This document shows positions 40,401 through 52,428 of a DNA stretch of 64,000 nt, piece after piece. The notes under the pieces were generated by a model. The model had not been told where the DNA came from. It saw only the letters and a program-made list of their open reading frames with translations, and ran no database searches. This DNA is from Hydractinia symbiolongicarpus (Eukaryota; Cnidaria; Hydrozoa; Anthoathecata; Hydractiniidae): positions 4,404,001 to 4,468,000 of the forward strand of contig NC_079880.1 in assembly GCF_029227915.1 (NCBI RefSeq). The letters are read 5' to 3'. Position numbers and translations under genes: made by a program. Within the stretch, counting starts at the first letter, position 1. Each line of letters begins with the position of its first letter.

Positions 40401-43400
40401 CGATTTTTTAAATTATTTTTTCACCACTAAAACGCATGAGACTTGTAGTTTTCAAAAATGTTTTCATTTTTGATGAGACGCTGAATAAAAGCAGTATAAT
40501 CGCCGGCAAACGAAAACCCGCGATTTCCCGTAAATCCCGGGCTTGGCACGTATAGTCAAAAGTATACAAAGAAAGTACCCAGGGAGTAAACTCATTTTCC
40601 GAACGATTTTTTAAATTATTTTTTCACCACTAAAACCCATGAGACTTGTAGTTTTCAAATATGTTTTCATTTTTGATGAGACGCTGAAAGAAAGCAGTTT
40701 AATCGCCGGCAAACGAAAACCTGCGATATCCCTAAATCCCGGACTCGGCCCGTATAGTCAAAAGTATACAAAGAAAGTACCCAGGGAGTAAACTCATTTC
40801 CAGAACGATTTTTTAAATTATTTTTTCACCACTAAAACGCATAAGACTTTTAGTTTTTAAAAATGTTTTCATTTTTGATGAGACGCTGAATAAAAGAAGT
40901 TTAATCGCCGGCAAACGAAAACCCGCGATTTCCCGTAAATCCCGGGCTTGGCCCGAATAGTCAAAAGTATACAAAGAAAGTACCCAGGGAGTAAACTCAT
41001 TTCCCGAACGATTTTTTAAATTATTTTTTCACCACTAAAACGCATGAGACTTGTAGTTTTTAAAAATGTTTTAATTTTTGATGAGACGCTGAATAAAAGA
41101 AGTTTAATCGCCCGCAAACGAAAACCCGCGATTTCCGGTAAATCCCGATCTTGGCCCGTATAGTCAAAAGTATACAAAGAAAGTACCCAGGGAGTAAACT
41201 CATTTCCCGAACGATTTTTTAAATTACTTTTTCACCACTAAAACGCATGAGACTTGTAGTTTTTAAAAATGTCTTCATTTTTGATGAGACGCTGAATAAA
41301 AGAAGTTTAATCGCCGGCAAACGAAAACCTGCGATTTCCCGTAAATCCTGGACTCGGCCCGTATAGTCAAAAGTATACAAAGAAAGTACCCAGGGAGTAA
41401 AATCATTTCCCAAACGATTTTTTAAATTATTATTTCACCACTAAAACGCATGAGACTTGTAGTTTTTAAAAATGTCTTCATTTTTGATGAGACGCTGAAT
41501 AAAAGAAGTTTAATCGCCGGCAAACGAAAACCTGCGATTTCCCGTAAATCCTGGACTTGGCCCGTATAGTCAAAAGTATACAAAGAAAGTACCCAGGGAG
41601 TAAAATCATTTCCCAAACGATTTTTTAAATTATTATTTCACCACTAAAACGCATGAGACTTGTAGTTTTCAAGAATGTTTTCATTTTTGATGAGACGCTG
41701 AATAAAAGCAGTTTAATCGCCGGCAAACGAAAACAAGCGATTTCCCGTGAATACCGGGCTTGGCACGTATAGTCGAATGTATACAAAGAAAGTACCCTGT
41801 GAGTAAACTCATTTCCAGAACGATTTTTTAAATTATTTTTTCACCACTAAAACGCATAAGACTTGTAGTTTTTAAAAATGTTTTCATTTTTGATGAGACG
41901 CTGAATAAAAGAAGTTTATTGGCCGGCAAACGAAAACCCGCGATTTCCCGTAAATCCCGTCTTGGCCCGTATAGTCAAAAGTATACAAAGAAAGTACCCA
42001 GGGAGTAAACTCATTTTCCGAACGATTTTTTAAATTATTTTTTCACCACTAAAACGCATGAGACTTGTAGTTTTCAAAAATGTTTTCATTTATGATGAGA
42101 CGCTGAATAAAAGAAGTTTAATCGCCGTCAAACGAAAACCCGCGATTTCCCGTAAATCCTGGACTCGGCCCGTATAGTCAAAAGTATACAAAGAAAGTAC
42201 CCAGGGAGTAAAATCATTTCCCAAACGATTTTTTAAATTATTATTTCACCACTAAAACGCATGAGACTTGTAGTTTTCAAGAATGTTTTCATTTTTGATG
42301 AGACGCTGAATAAAAGCAGTTTAATCGCCGGCAAACGAAAACAAGCGATTTCCCGTGAATACCGGGCTTGGCACGTATAGTCGAATGTATACAAAGAAAG
42401 TACCCTGTGAGTAAACTCATTTCCAGAACGATTTTTTAAATTATTTTTTCACCACTAAAACGCATAAGACTTGTAGTTTTTAAAAATGTTTTCATTTTTG
42501 ATGAGACGCTGAATAAAAGAAGTTTATTGGCCGGCAAACGAAAACCCGCGATTTCCCGTAAATCCCGTCTTGGCCCGTATAGTCAAAAGTATACAAAGAA
42601 AGTACCCAGGGAGTAAACTCATTTTCCGAACGATTTTTTAAATTATTTTTTCACCACTAAAACGCATGAGACTTGTAGTTTTCAAAAATGTTTTCATTTA
42701 TGATGAGACGCTGAATAAAAGAAGTTTAATCGCCGTCAAACGAAAACCCGCGATTTCCCGTAAATCCTGGACTCGGCCCGTATAGTCAAAAGTATACAAA
42801 GAAAGTACCCAGGGAGTAAAATCATTTCCCAAACGATTTTTTAAATTATTATTTCACCACTAAAACGCATGAGACTTGTAGTTTTCAAGAATGTTTTCAT
42901 TTTTGATGAGACGCTGAATAAAAGCAGTTTAATCGCCGGCAAACGAAAACAAGCGATTTCCCGTGAATACCGGGCTTGGCACGTATAGTCGAATGTATAC
43001 AAAGAAAGTACCCTGTGAGTAAACTCATTTCCAGAACGATTTTTTAAATTATTTTTTCACCACTAAAACGCATAAGACTTGTAGTTTTTCAAAATGTTTT
43101 CATTTTTGATGAGACGCTGAATAAAAGAAGTTTATTGGCCGGCAAACGAAAACCCGCGATTTCCCGTAAATCCCGTCTTGGCCCGTATAGTCAAAAGTAT
43201 ACAAAGAAAGTACCCAGGGAGTAAACTCATTTTCCGAACGATTTTTTAAATTATTTTTTCACCACTAAAACGCATGAGACTTGTAGTTTTCAAAAATGTT
43301 TTCATTTATGATGAGACGCTGAATAAAAGAAGTTTAATCGCCGGCAAACGAAAACCCGCGATTTCCCGTAAATCCCGGGCTTGGCACGTATAGTCGAATG

Positions 43401-46400
43401 CATACAAAGAAAGTACCCTGTGAGTAAACTCAATTCAAGAACGATTTTTTAAATTATTTTTTCACCACTAAAGCCCATGAGACTTGTAGTTTTTAAAAAT
43501 GTTTTCATTTTTGATGAGACGCTAAATAAAAGAAGTTTAATCGCCGGCAAACGAAAACCCGCGATTTCCCGTAAATCCCGGCTTGGCCCGTATAGTCAAA
43601 AGTATACAAAGAAAGTACCCAGGAAGTAAACTCATTTCCCGACCGATTTTTTAAATTATTTTTTCACCATTAAAACGCATGAGACTTGTAGTTTTCAAAA
43701 ATGATTTCATTTTTGATGAGACGCTGAATAAAAGAAGTTTAATCGCCGGAAAACGAAAACCTGCGATTTCCCTAAATCCCGGACTCGGCCCGTATAGTCA
43801 AAAGTATACAAAGAAAGTACCCAGGGAGTAAACTCATTTCCAGAACGATTTTTTAAATTATTTTTTCACCACTAAAACGCATAAGACTTGTAGTTTTCAA
43901 ATATGTTTTCATTTTTGATGAGACGCTGAAAGAAAGCAGTTTAATCGCCGGCAAACGAAAACCTGCCATATCCCTAAATCCCGGACTCGGCCCGTATAGT
44001 CAAAAGTATACAAAGAAAGTACCCAGGGAGTAAACTCATTTCCAGAACGATTTTTTAAATTATTTTTTCACCACTAAAACGCATAAGACTTTTAGTTTTT
44101 AAAAATGTTTTCATTTTTGATGAGACGCTGAATAAAAGAAGTTTAATCGCCGGCAAATGAAAACCCGCGATTTCCCGTAAATCACGGGCTTGGCCCGTAT
44201 AGTCGAATGTATACAAAGAAAGTACCCTGTGAGTAAACTCATTTCACGAACGATTTTTTAAATTATTTTTTCACCACTAAAACGCATGAGACTTGTAGTT
44301 TTCAAAAATGTTTTCATTTTTGATGAGACGCTGAATAAAAGAAGTTTAATCGCCGGCAAACGAAAACCTGCGATTTCCCGTAAATCCTGGACTCAGCCCG
44401 TATAGTCAAAAGTATACAAAGAAAGTACCCAGGGATTAAACTCACTTCCCAAACGATTTTTTAAATTATTATTTCACCACTAAAACGCATGAGACTTGTA
44501 GTTCTCAAGAATGTTTTCATTTTTGATGAGACGCTGAATAAAAGCATTATAATCGCCGGCAAACGAAAACCGGCGATTTCCGTAAATCCCGGGCTTGGCA
44601 CGTATAATTGAATGTATACAAAGAAAGTACCCTGTGAGTAAACTCATTTCCAGAACGATTTTTTAAATTGTTTTTTCACCACTAAAACGCATAAGACTTG
44701 TAGTTTGCAAATATGTTCTCATTTTTGAAGAGACGCTGAAAAAAAAGCAGTTTAACCGCCGGCAAACCAAAACCTGCGATATCCCTAAATCCCGGACTCG
44801 GCCCGTATTGTCAAAAGTATACAAAGAAAGTACCCAGTTAGTAAACTCATTTCCAGAACGATTCTTTAAATTATTTTTTCACGAATAAAACGCATAAGAC
44901 TTGTAGTTTTTAAAAATGTTTTCATTTTTGATGAGACGCTGAATAAAAGAAGTTTAATCGCCGGCAAACGAAAACCCGCGATTTCCCGTAAATCCCGGGC
45001 TTGGCCTGTATAGTCAAAAGTATACAAAGAAAGTACCCAGGGAGTAAACTCATTTCCCGAACGATTTTTTAAATTATTTTTTTACCACTAAAACGCATGA
45101 GACTTGTAGTTTTCAAAAATGTTTTCATTTTTGATGAGACGCTTAATAAAAGAAGTTTAATCGCCGGCAAACGAAATCCGGCGTTTTCCCGTAAATCCGG
45201 GGCTTGGCCCGTATAGTCGAATCTATACAAAGAAAGTACCCAGGGAGTAAACTCATTTCCCGAACGATTTTTTATATTTTTTTTTCACCACTAAAACGCA
45301 TGAGACTTGTAGTTTTCAAAAATGTTTTCATTTTTGATGAGACGCTTAATGAAAGAGGTTTAATCGCCGGAAAACGAAAACCCGCGATTTCCCGTAAATC
45401 CCGGGCTTGGCCCGTATAGTCGAATGTATACAAAGAAAGTACCCTGTGAGTAAACTCATTTTCAGAACGCTTTTTTAAATTATTTTTTCACCACTAAAAC
45501 GCATAAGACTTGTAGTTTTTAAAAATGTTTTCATTTTTGATGAGACGCTGAATAAAAGAAGTTTAATTGCCGGCAAACGAAAACCCGCGATTTTCCGTAA
45601 ATCCCGGCTTGGCCCGTATAGTCAAAAGTATACAAAGAAAGTACCCAGGGAGTAAACTCATTTCCCGAACGATTTTTTAAATTATTTTTTCACCACTAAA
45701 ACGCATGAGACTTGTAGTTTTCAAAAATGTTTTCATTTTTGATGAGACGCTGAATAAAAGCAGTATAATCGCCGGCAAACGAAAACCCGCGATTTCCCGT
45801 AAATCCCGGGCTTGGCACGTATAGTCAAAAGTATACAAAGAAAGTACCCAGGGAGTAAACTCATTTTCCGAACGATTTTTTAAATTATTTTTTCACCACT
45901 AAAACCCATGAGACTTGTAGTTTTCAAATATGTTTTCATTTTTGATGAGACGCTGAAAGAAAGCAGTTTAATCGCCGGCAAACGAAAACCTGCGATATCC
46001 CTAAATCCCGGACTCGGCCCGTATAGTCAAAAGTATACAAAGAAAGTACCCAGGGAGTAAACTCATTTCCAGAACGATTTTTTAAATTATTTTTTCACCA
46101 CTAAAACGCATAAGACTTTTAGTTTTTAAAAATGTTTTCATTTTTGATGAGACGCTGAATAAAAGAAGTTTAATCGCCGGCAAACGAAAACCCGCGATTT
46201 CCCGTAAATCCCGGGCTTGGCCCGAATAGTCAAAAGTATACAAAGAAAGTACCCAGGGAGTAAACTCATTTCCCGAACGATTTTTTAAATTATTTTTTCA
46301 CCACTAAAACGCATGAGACTTGTAGTTTTTAAAAATGTTTTAATTTTTGATGAGACGCTGAATAAAAGAAGTTTAATCGCCCGCAAACGAAAACCCGCGA

Positions 46401-48020
46401 TTTCCGGTAAATCCCGATCTTGGCCCGTATAGTCAAAAGTATACAAAGAAAGTACCCAGGGAGTAAACTCATTTCCCGAACGATTTTTTAAATTACTTTT
46501 TCACCACTAAAACGCATGAGACTTGTAGTTTTTAAAAATGTCTTCATTTTTGATGAGACGCTGAATAAAAGAAGTTTAATCGCCGGCAAACGAAAACCTG
46601 CGATTTCCCGTAAATCCTGGACTCGGCCCGTATAGTCAAAAGTATACAAAGAAAGTACCCAGGGAGTAAAATCATTTCCCAAACGATTTTTTAAATTATT
46701 ATTTCACCACTAAAACGCATGAGACTTGTAGTTTTTAAAAATGTCTTCATTTTTGATGAGACGCTGAATAAAAGAAGTTTAATCGCCGGCAAACGAAAAC
46801 CTGCGATTTCCCGTAAATCCTGGACTTGGCCCGTATAGTCAAAAGTATACAAAGAAAGTACCCAGGGAGTAAAATCATTTCCCAAACGATTTTTTAAATT
46901 ATTATTTCACCACTAAAACGCATGAGACTTGTAGTTTTCAAGAATGTTTTCATTTTTGATGAGACGCTGAATAAAAGCAGTTTAATCGCCGGCAAACGAA
47001 AACAAGCGATTTCCCGTGAATACCGGGCTTGGCACGTATAGTCGAATGTATACAAAGAAAGTACCCTGTGAGTAAACTCATTTCCAGAACGATTTTTTAA
47101 ATTATTTTTTCACCACTAAAACGCATAAGACTTGTAGTTTTTAAAAATGTTTTCATTTTTGATGAGACGCTGAATAAAAGAAGTTTATTGGCCGGCAAAC
47201 GAAAACCCGCGATTTCCCGTAAATCCCGTCTTGGCCCGTATAGTCAAAAGTATACAAAGAAAGTACCCAGGGAGTAAACTCATTTTCCGAACGATTTTTT
47301 AAATTATTTTTTCACCACTAAAACGCATGAGACTTGTAGTTTTCAAAAATGTTTTCATTTATGATGAGACGCTGAATAAAAGAAGTTTAATCGCCGTCAA
47401 ACGAAAACCCGCGATTTCCCGTAAATCCTGGACTCGGCCCGTATAGTCAAAAGTATACAAAGAAAGTACCCAGGGAGTAAAATCATTTCCCAAACGATTT
47501 TTTAAATTATTATTTCACCACTAAAACGCATGAGACTTGTAGTTTTCAAGAATGTTTTCATTTTTGATGAGACGCTGAATAAAAGCAGTTTAATCGCCGG
47601 CAAACGAAAACAAGCGATTTCCCGTGAATACCGGGCTTGGCACGTATAGTCGAATGTATACAAAGAAAGTACCCTGTGAGTAAACTCATTTCCAGAACGA
47701 TTTTTTAAATTATTTTTTCACCACTAAAACGCATAAGACTTGTAGTTTTTCAAAATGTTTTCATTTTTGATGAGACGCTGAATAAAAGAAGTTTATTGGC
47801 CGGCAAACGAAAACCCGCGATTTCCCGTAAATCCCGTCTTGGCCCGTATAGTCAAAAGTATACAAAGAAAGTACCCAGGGAGTAAACTCATTTTCCGAAC
47901 GATTTTTTAAATTATTTTTTCACCACTAAAACGCATGAGACTTGTAGTTTTCAAAAATGTTTTCATTTATGATGAGACGCTGAATAAAAGAAGTTTAATC
48001 GCCGTCAAACGAAAACCCGC
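37490..48020. repeat. 26-mer higher-order repeat, 5269 bp, two copies
   Basis: Sequence from about 37490 to 42758 is repeated almost base for base from about 42759 to 48020, with a constant shift of 5269 bp (26 monomers). Checked anchors are 38101/43370, 39935/45204, 41219/46488 and 41422/46691. Very few differences are visible by eye, so the duplication looks recent. Inside each copy a shorter three-monomer unit (about 608 bp, for example 42120/42728) is also repeated, giving nested periodicity. After 48020 the array continues as a variant of the unit with three fewer monomers. Confidence 0.9.
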
Positions 48021-49050
48021 GATTTCCCGTAAATCCCGGGGTTGGCACGTATAGTCGAATGCATACAAAGAAAGTACCCTGTGAGTAAACTCAATTCAAG
48101 AACGATTTTTTAAATTATTTTTTCACCACTAAAGCCCATGAGACTTGTAGTTTTTAAAAATGTTTTCATTTTTGATGAGACGCTGAATAAAAGAAGTTTA
48201 ATCGCCGGCAAACGAAAACCCGCGATTTCCCGTAAATCCCGGCTTGGCCCGTATAGTCAAAAGTATACAAAGAAAGTACCCAGGGAGTAAACTCATTTCC
48301 CGACCGATTTTTTAAATTATTTTTTCACCATTAAAACGCATGAGACTTGTAGTTTTCAAAAATGATTTCATTTTTGATGAGACGCTGAATAAAAGAAGTA
48401 TAATCGCCGGAAAACGAAAACCTGCGATTTCCCTAAATCCCGGACTCGGCCCGTATAGTCAAAAGTATACAAAGAAAGTACCCAGGGAGTAAACTCATTT
48501 CCAGAATGATTTTTTAAATTATTTTTTCACCACTAAAACGCATAAGACTTGTAGTTTTTAAAAATGTTTTCATTTTTGATGAGACGCTGAATAAAAGAAG
48601 TTTAATCGCCGGCAAAGAAAAACCCGCGATTTCCCGTAAACCCCGGGCTTGGCCCGTATAGTCAAAAGTATACAAAGAAAGTACCCAGGGAGTAAACTCA
48701 TTTCCCGAACGATTTTTTAAATTATTTTTTCACCACTAAAACGCATGAGACTTGTAGTTTTCAAAAATGTTTTCATTTTTGATGAGACGCTGAATAAAAG
48801 CAGTATAATCGCCGGCAAACGAAAACCCGCGATTTCCCGTAAATCCCGGGCTTGGCACGTATAGTCGAATGTATACAAAGAAAGTACCCTGTGAGTAAAC
48901 TCTTTTCCCGAACGATTTTTTAAATTATTTTTTCACCACTAAAACCCATGAGACTTGTAGTTTTCAAATATGTTTTCATTTTTGATGAGACGCTGAAAGA
49001 AAGCAGTTTAATCGCCGGCAAACGAAAACCTGCGATATCCCTAAATCCCG

Positions 49051-49053
49051 GAC
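49051..49053. other. left target-site duplication GAC
   Basis: GAC is the last satellite triplet before the element and is repeated immediately after it. Because the element begins with C, alternative boundaries of one base either side cannot be wholly excluded. The 3-bp reading gives perfect symmetry of both ends. Confidence 0.8.
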
Positions 49054-49086
49054 CACGGCGGGCTATTTCCCGTGTGAAAATGCTTA
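49054..49086 (+). repeat. left terminal inverted repeat, bipartite
   Basis: The outer block CACGGCGGG (49054-49062) and inner block AAATGCTTA (49078-49086) are separated by 15 bases that are not conserved with the other end. The outer block is followed by CCCGTG at 49069-49074, so the tip can also fold on itself (CACGG with CCGTG). Confidence 0.85.
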
Positions 49087-50016
49087 ACTCGTATTTTTCA
49101 AACGGCCTGGCTATTTTGTCAAAGATTGTTACATGGAGTTTGCGCCGCAATTCGACACTCCTTCAATTGCAACCTAGGTTTTCACAATAGCAGGTACAAC
49201 AGCAGCGCGATGGAGAGATTTGTAGAAAAATAAAAATGGCTACCTGGCTAAACACACTGAAAGGTTGCTGCAAGTGTTTAAAGTTTTGATTTGGTATATA
49301 ACGAGTAAAAAATGGATAAATTATTGTTATTTTATGGCTTTCGTAGCTACCGTTACTCATTATTGCATATAATAAAAAATAAAAAGAAGATGGGATGGAG
49401 GCAGCACAGCTAGCTAGCTGCCAGAACACACAGGACAGTCAAACAACAAAAACTACTTTTGTGACACATTGTATCTCAATATGAAGCAAATAATAACACA
49501 ACAACTCTGTTTAAATAAAACATATGAACTATGAAAACTTTTTTTTAATAAAATATAAACTATCATATAGCTAGTGTTTTATAACATCTATTCACAGAAA
49601 AAAATGATGATGATCTAGAATTTGTTTTCTTTTGCAAGAGAAAATTTGGCATTGCCATGCTCATAAAAATAAAATATATTTGTATAAAATACATATTCTT
49701 TGATGTAAATATTATAAATTTTATGCTGTAATAGTCACCATACTTTCTATATGATTACGTCGTAAACATTTATGTACCAAATGTTCTGACAAAACATTAA
49801 TTCACACACATTTATATTAAAAAATTGATTTCTTTGAGCTTTCTAATTGGGAAAATTAATATTCATACTCTTGCGAAAGACACTATCTCACTGATTCACA
49901 AATATACATTGCAAATGTTATGCAAACAAAAAGTATATAGCAGAATAAGGAAATAAGGAAAATATACATCTAACACGAACTATCAACATACTGAACTTTT
50001 AAACAAAAAACGGTGT
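49087..50016. other. AT-rich 3' flank inside the transposon, no gene
   Basis: Noncoding interior between the left terminus and the stop codon of the large gene. It is clearly more AT-rich than the satellite. It has a short TAGC run (AGCTAGCTAGCT, 49408-49419) and no reading frame that starts with ATG and looks coding. I found no canonical AATAAA on the minus strand in the part nearest the gene, so the 3' end of the transcript cannot be placed. Confidence 0.6.
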
Positions 50017-52395
50017 CTAAATTTCTAAATCAGAAAAAACCTTTTTCATGAAAGCACTCTCACATAGTTGGCATTTCAAGTTATTTCTAACAAGCAGCAA
50101 GCAATGTTCACAACACATATCTCTCTCTGGTATGTAATCAGATCCTCTTGAAACATAGTGCAACTTATCGTAACCGTTTTCTCTCAGATGCAACAATTGT
50201 ATGTACTCGTGACGGAAAATTCTTGGCCAGCGACATTGGAAAGTGGTATTGTTAGAATACTTTACAATCATCTGGTGCTTTTGCTCCCGCCCTTCCATAC
50301 TATTACATCCAATTCCGAAACCGTAGCACAGCAAAGTACTTTCAGCATGGAAAGGTATGCAGTTACATAAAGTCCATAAACTGGGTGAGACGCTTACATC
50401 ATACCAACAGCTTGACTTGAAAAGTAGTTTACATTGCTTCTTTAAATCTTTTAAAAGTTCCAAATTGAAATTCTCTACACGTACTGATAGTGAAATAATT
50501 TTTCGCAAACATATGAACTGAAAATGGATTTGATGCAGCCTTATTTTCATTTGTTCACTCTTCAATTCATTTAAAATAAGTAAATTTAATTCTGGGAAAT
50601 GACAAAGAAAGGCTTTACTCTCCTTTCCACGAAAACGAAAAGTGAAACTACTTTCATTCTTAGAACTGCTTTCATTAAACCACCGGATAATTTTTTTCGA
50701 CAAAAAATTACATCCCATTGCTGAACGTATAAAATTAACAAATTTAATTAAAGCATGTGAGGAAGGTATATCTTTAAATGCTTTGTAGGAATTCAATGGA
50801 GCAGTTGCCAAACATAGATTGAATAACTTCATGAAGTGCTCTTTGACGACATTGTTCTTCAGATGAAGAGGTTCGCCTTTTGCTTTATCAATATAATGGC
50901 CAACCAAGGGGACTTCTTCTTGTCTACCTTTCAAAACTTTAGATATATAAGATGTCAAGTTACTACGTTTCGTTGCACTATTTCCTTTGCATTTAACTTC
51001 GATTTCTTTTTTTTTACCTTCAACCTTTTTGGCATCACTTATGCGTTTGTGATAGTTGAAGGGCATCCATTTGTCACTTTGCTTGGTTCCGTATGTATAT
51101 TCAAATTTGGCTGAATTATCTTTATTTACATTTCCGAACGTTGAAAAGTAGTAGGCTGAATTTGTTAGTTCCCCAGCCAAAAAAGCCAACATCTTCATAT
51201 CGTTAGGTAATTCACCCAATAAAAATTCAACTTTGTAGGCAACTTCATCAACATAAACAGTGAAAACCTGACTTTCCAAAAACTTCACGTCCGACAACAA
51301 CTTGAGAACATAATTGCGTACAACAGTAGAATTTTCCTCAGTATCACCACCAAAAATTAAAAAGTTTTCGGAGCTGCTGCATATCCGATTACCAACATTA
51401 AGAAAAGAGACTAAAAATGACATACCACAAATAGGAGCTCCATCCCCACCAAGAGCAAATACAAACAGAAAAGATTCAAAATCTTTTTTTTCAAGCATAT
51501 TGAATGTTTTTAGTTTGTCACTCCGTTGACGATTCACTTTTAAATAGAATTTTGCCAATCGTAACAAAAATTCATCACACGATCTATAATTTCCTGTAAC
51601 TGATTTTGTTTCATCTCCAAAGGTTAGAGTTGGATGTATGTCATGTAGTGTTCCTATATCAATGTTATTGATAATGGTTGCTAAATGAGGATACTGAATA
51701 TAATTAACCACTGAATTCTGTTTATTCTGGGAAATTCTATTTGCCTTTCTAATTGCCATGTATTTAGCTTTCCCCATGACATTGTGGCTGTAAAAAACAT
51801 TGAGAGAACGTAGTTTATTATCTTCTGAATTGTAAAATTCTTCATTTGCTATTTTGATGGTAGTTTCCTTTATCTGTTTTACTACAGATGATTTAGCATT
51901 CAATAAACTTTTTGCAAACATTTTTGAGGGGATTTTCGAACACAATGTGTCAATCATACCAAACATAACCGGCTGAACAGATTCCTTAGACCCTCCGTGA
52001 ATGGCAGAACAAGCTTCAAATGTTTCCAGACGACGTGTATCTTTTGCTGATCTATTTAAATCACTAGATGATGGGAATTTACTACGCCTCTCAGCTGTTA
52101 CCTTGCTGATGCTAAATTTGACTTCAGAGTCCACTCTATTCTTACTACACTCATAGTTTAGGTGTCTAACACGTTTTCTTTTTCTAGCTAATCTATTTCT
52201 TAACTTATCAACATCCCTTTCAATCAAAGTTATCTCACTGCTCAATGCTGCTAATTGTTTTTGTTTTTCCTCAATTAGGTTACTCTGATTTGAAATTTTC
52301 AAATCCATATCGTTGATTTTTTTTCTGTTTGATGTATATTTTCCTAACTGGGAAAACTTAATGTTTTGTGCCTTTGACTTTCCTTTAGGAGGCAT
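50017..52395 (-). CDS. DDE transposase, RAG1/Transib/CMC-like (792 aa)
   Basis: An intact reading frame, the only long one in the window. I start it at the ATG at 52395-52393 (MPPKGKSK), which has a G at -3. Upstream the frame reaches a TAG at 52431-52429 with no other ATG. Residue numbers count from this ATG. Residues about 30-75 form a heptad-rich coiled coil, followed by a basic RLARKRKR stretch that could be a nuclear signal. Candidate catalytic residues are D318 in GGDGAP, D399 in PNDMKML and E701 in SMEGREQKH. The last two are about 300 residues apart, as expected when an all-helical insertion domain splits the RNase H fold, known in RAG1, Transib and hAT. PLHLKNNV around H511 resembles the conserved LH block of RAG1. 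The C-terminus has a CxxC (762, 765) and a CxxC (775, 778), a likely zinc site. The product would act in the nucleus on the element's own ends. I recall similar proteins as uncharacterised multi-copy families in cnidarians. The coding frame is secure; the superfamily rests on motif order seen by eye, not on an alignment. Confidence 0.85.
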   Translation of the reverse strand: MPPKGKSKAQNIKFSQLGKYTSNRKKINDMDLKISNQSNLIEEKQKQLAALSSEITLIERDVDKLRNRLARKRKRVRHLNYECSKNRVDSEVKFSISKVTAERRSKFPSSSDLNRSAKDTRRLETFEACSAIHGGSKESVQPVMFGMIDTLCSKIPSKMFAKSLLNAKSSVVKQIKETTIKIANEEFYNSEDNKLRSLNVFYSHNVMGKAKYMAIRKANRISQNKQNSVVNYIQYPHLATIINNIDIGTLHDIHPTLTFGDETKSVTGNYRSCDEFLLRLAKFYLKVNRQRSDKLKTFNMLEKKDFESFLFVFALGGDGAPICGMSFLVSFLNVGNRICSSSENFLIFGGDTEENSTVVRNYVLKLLSDVKFLESQVFTVYVDEVAYKVEFLLGELPNDMKMLAFLAGELTNSAYYFSTFGNVNKDNSAKFEYTYGTKQSDKWMPFNYHKRISDAKKVEGKKKEIEVKCKGNSATKRSNLTSYISKVLKGRQEEVPLVGHYIDKAKGEPLHLKNNVVKEHFMKLFNLCLATAPLNSYKAFKDIPSSHALIKFVNFIRSAMGCNFLSKKIIRWFNESSSKNESSFTFRFRGKESKAFLCHFPELNLLILNELKSEQMKIRLHQIHFQFICLRKIISLSVRVENFNLELLKDLKKQCKLLFKSSCWYDVSVSPSLWTLCNCIPFHAESTLLCYGFGIGCNSMEGREQKHQMIVKYSNNTTFQCRWPRIFRHEYIQLLHLRENGYDKLHYVSRGSDYIPERDMCCEHCLLLVRNNLKCQLCESAFMKKVFSDLEI

Positions 52396-52428
52396 GGCAT
52401 AGAAATACAACAAAATAAAAACATTTAA

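Larger units (their letters stand above)
1..49053. repeat. ~203-bp satellite array, left block
   Basis: Head-to-tail tandem repeat of about 203 bp (for example GTATAG starts at 189, 391 and 594), about 240 copies, with no gene interrupting it. Each monomer runs through recognisable blocks: GTATAGTCAAAAGTATAC, AAAGAAAGTACCCAGGGAG, CCCGAACGATTTTTTAAATT, ACTAAAACGCATGAGACTTG, a CAAAAATG-TTTT-CATTTTTG inverted repeat, GATGAGACGCTGAATAAAAG, TTTAATCGCCGGCAAACG and CGATTTCCCGTAAATCCCGG. Several monomer subtypes are interleaved. One has CCCAGGGAG/CCCGAACG/CATGAGAC and another has CCTGTGAG/CCAGAACG/CATAAGAC. Others carry a TATATTATCTTTTTACC block, a TTCTCAAGAATG block or CAAATATG...GATATCCC. This interleaving shows amplification of multi-monomer units. 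It is typical of centromeric or heterochromatic satellite, but the location is inferred. Confidence 0.98.

Noticed and set aside
5510-48885. Many 61-121 codon frames on both strands of the left satellite
   Set aside because: They are the same few translations repeated with the monomer. The 203-bp unit is not a multiple of three, frames open and close with single-base changes, and both strands are open at once. These are chance frames in a repeat.
48920-49190. Frames crossing the left satellite-transposon junction on both strands
   Set aside because: Chimeric translations of satellite plus transposon end. They depend on a recent insertion boundary and cannot be genes.
49163-49429. 88-codon cysteine-rich frame on the minus strand near the left end
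   Set aside because: Its start would be GTG rather than ATG. It lies in the AT-rich 3' flank and ends close to the terminal repeat. No domain or coding bias is visible.
50158-51529. Three plus-strand frames of 70-92 codons within the transposase gene
   Set aside because: They are antisense shadows of the long minus-strand frame.
52396-52413. TTG-initiated extension of the transposase by six codons (LYFYA)
   Set aside because: The first codon would be TTG, not expected as a start in a eukaryotic nuclear gene. The ATG at 52395 has a good context. The extension is meaningful only if the upstream frame is spliced on.
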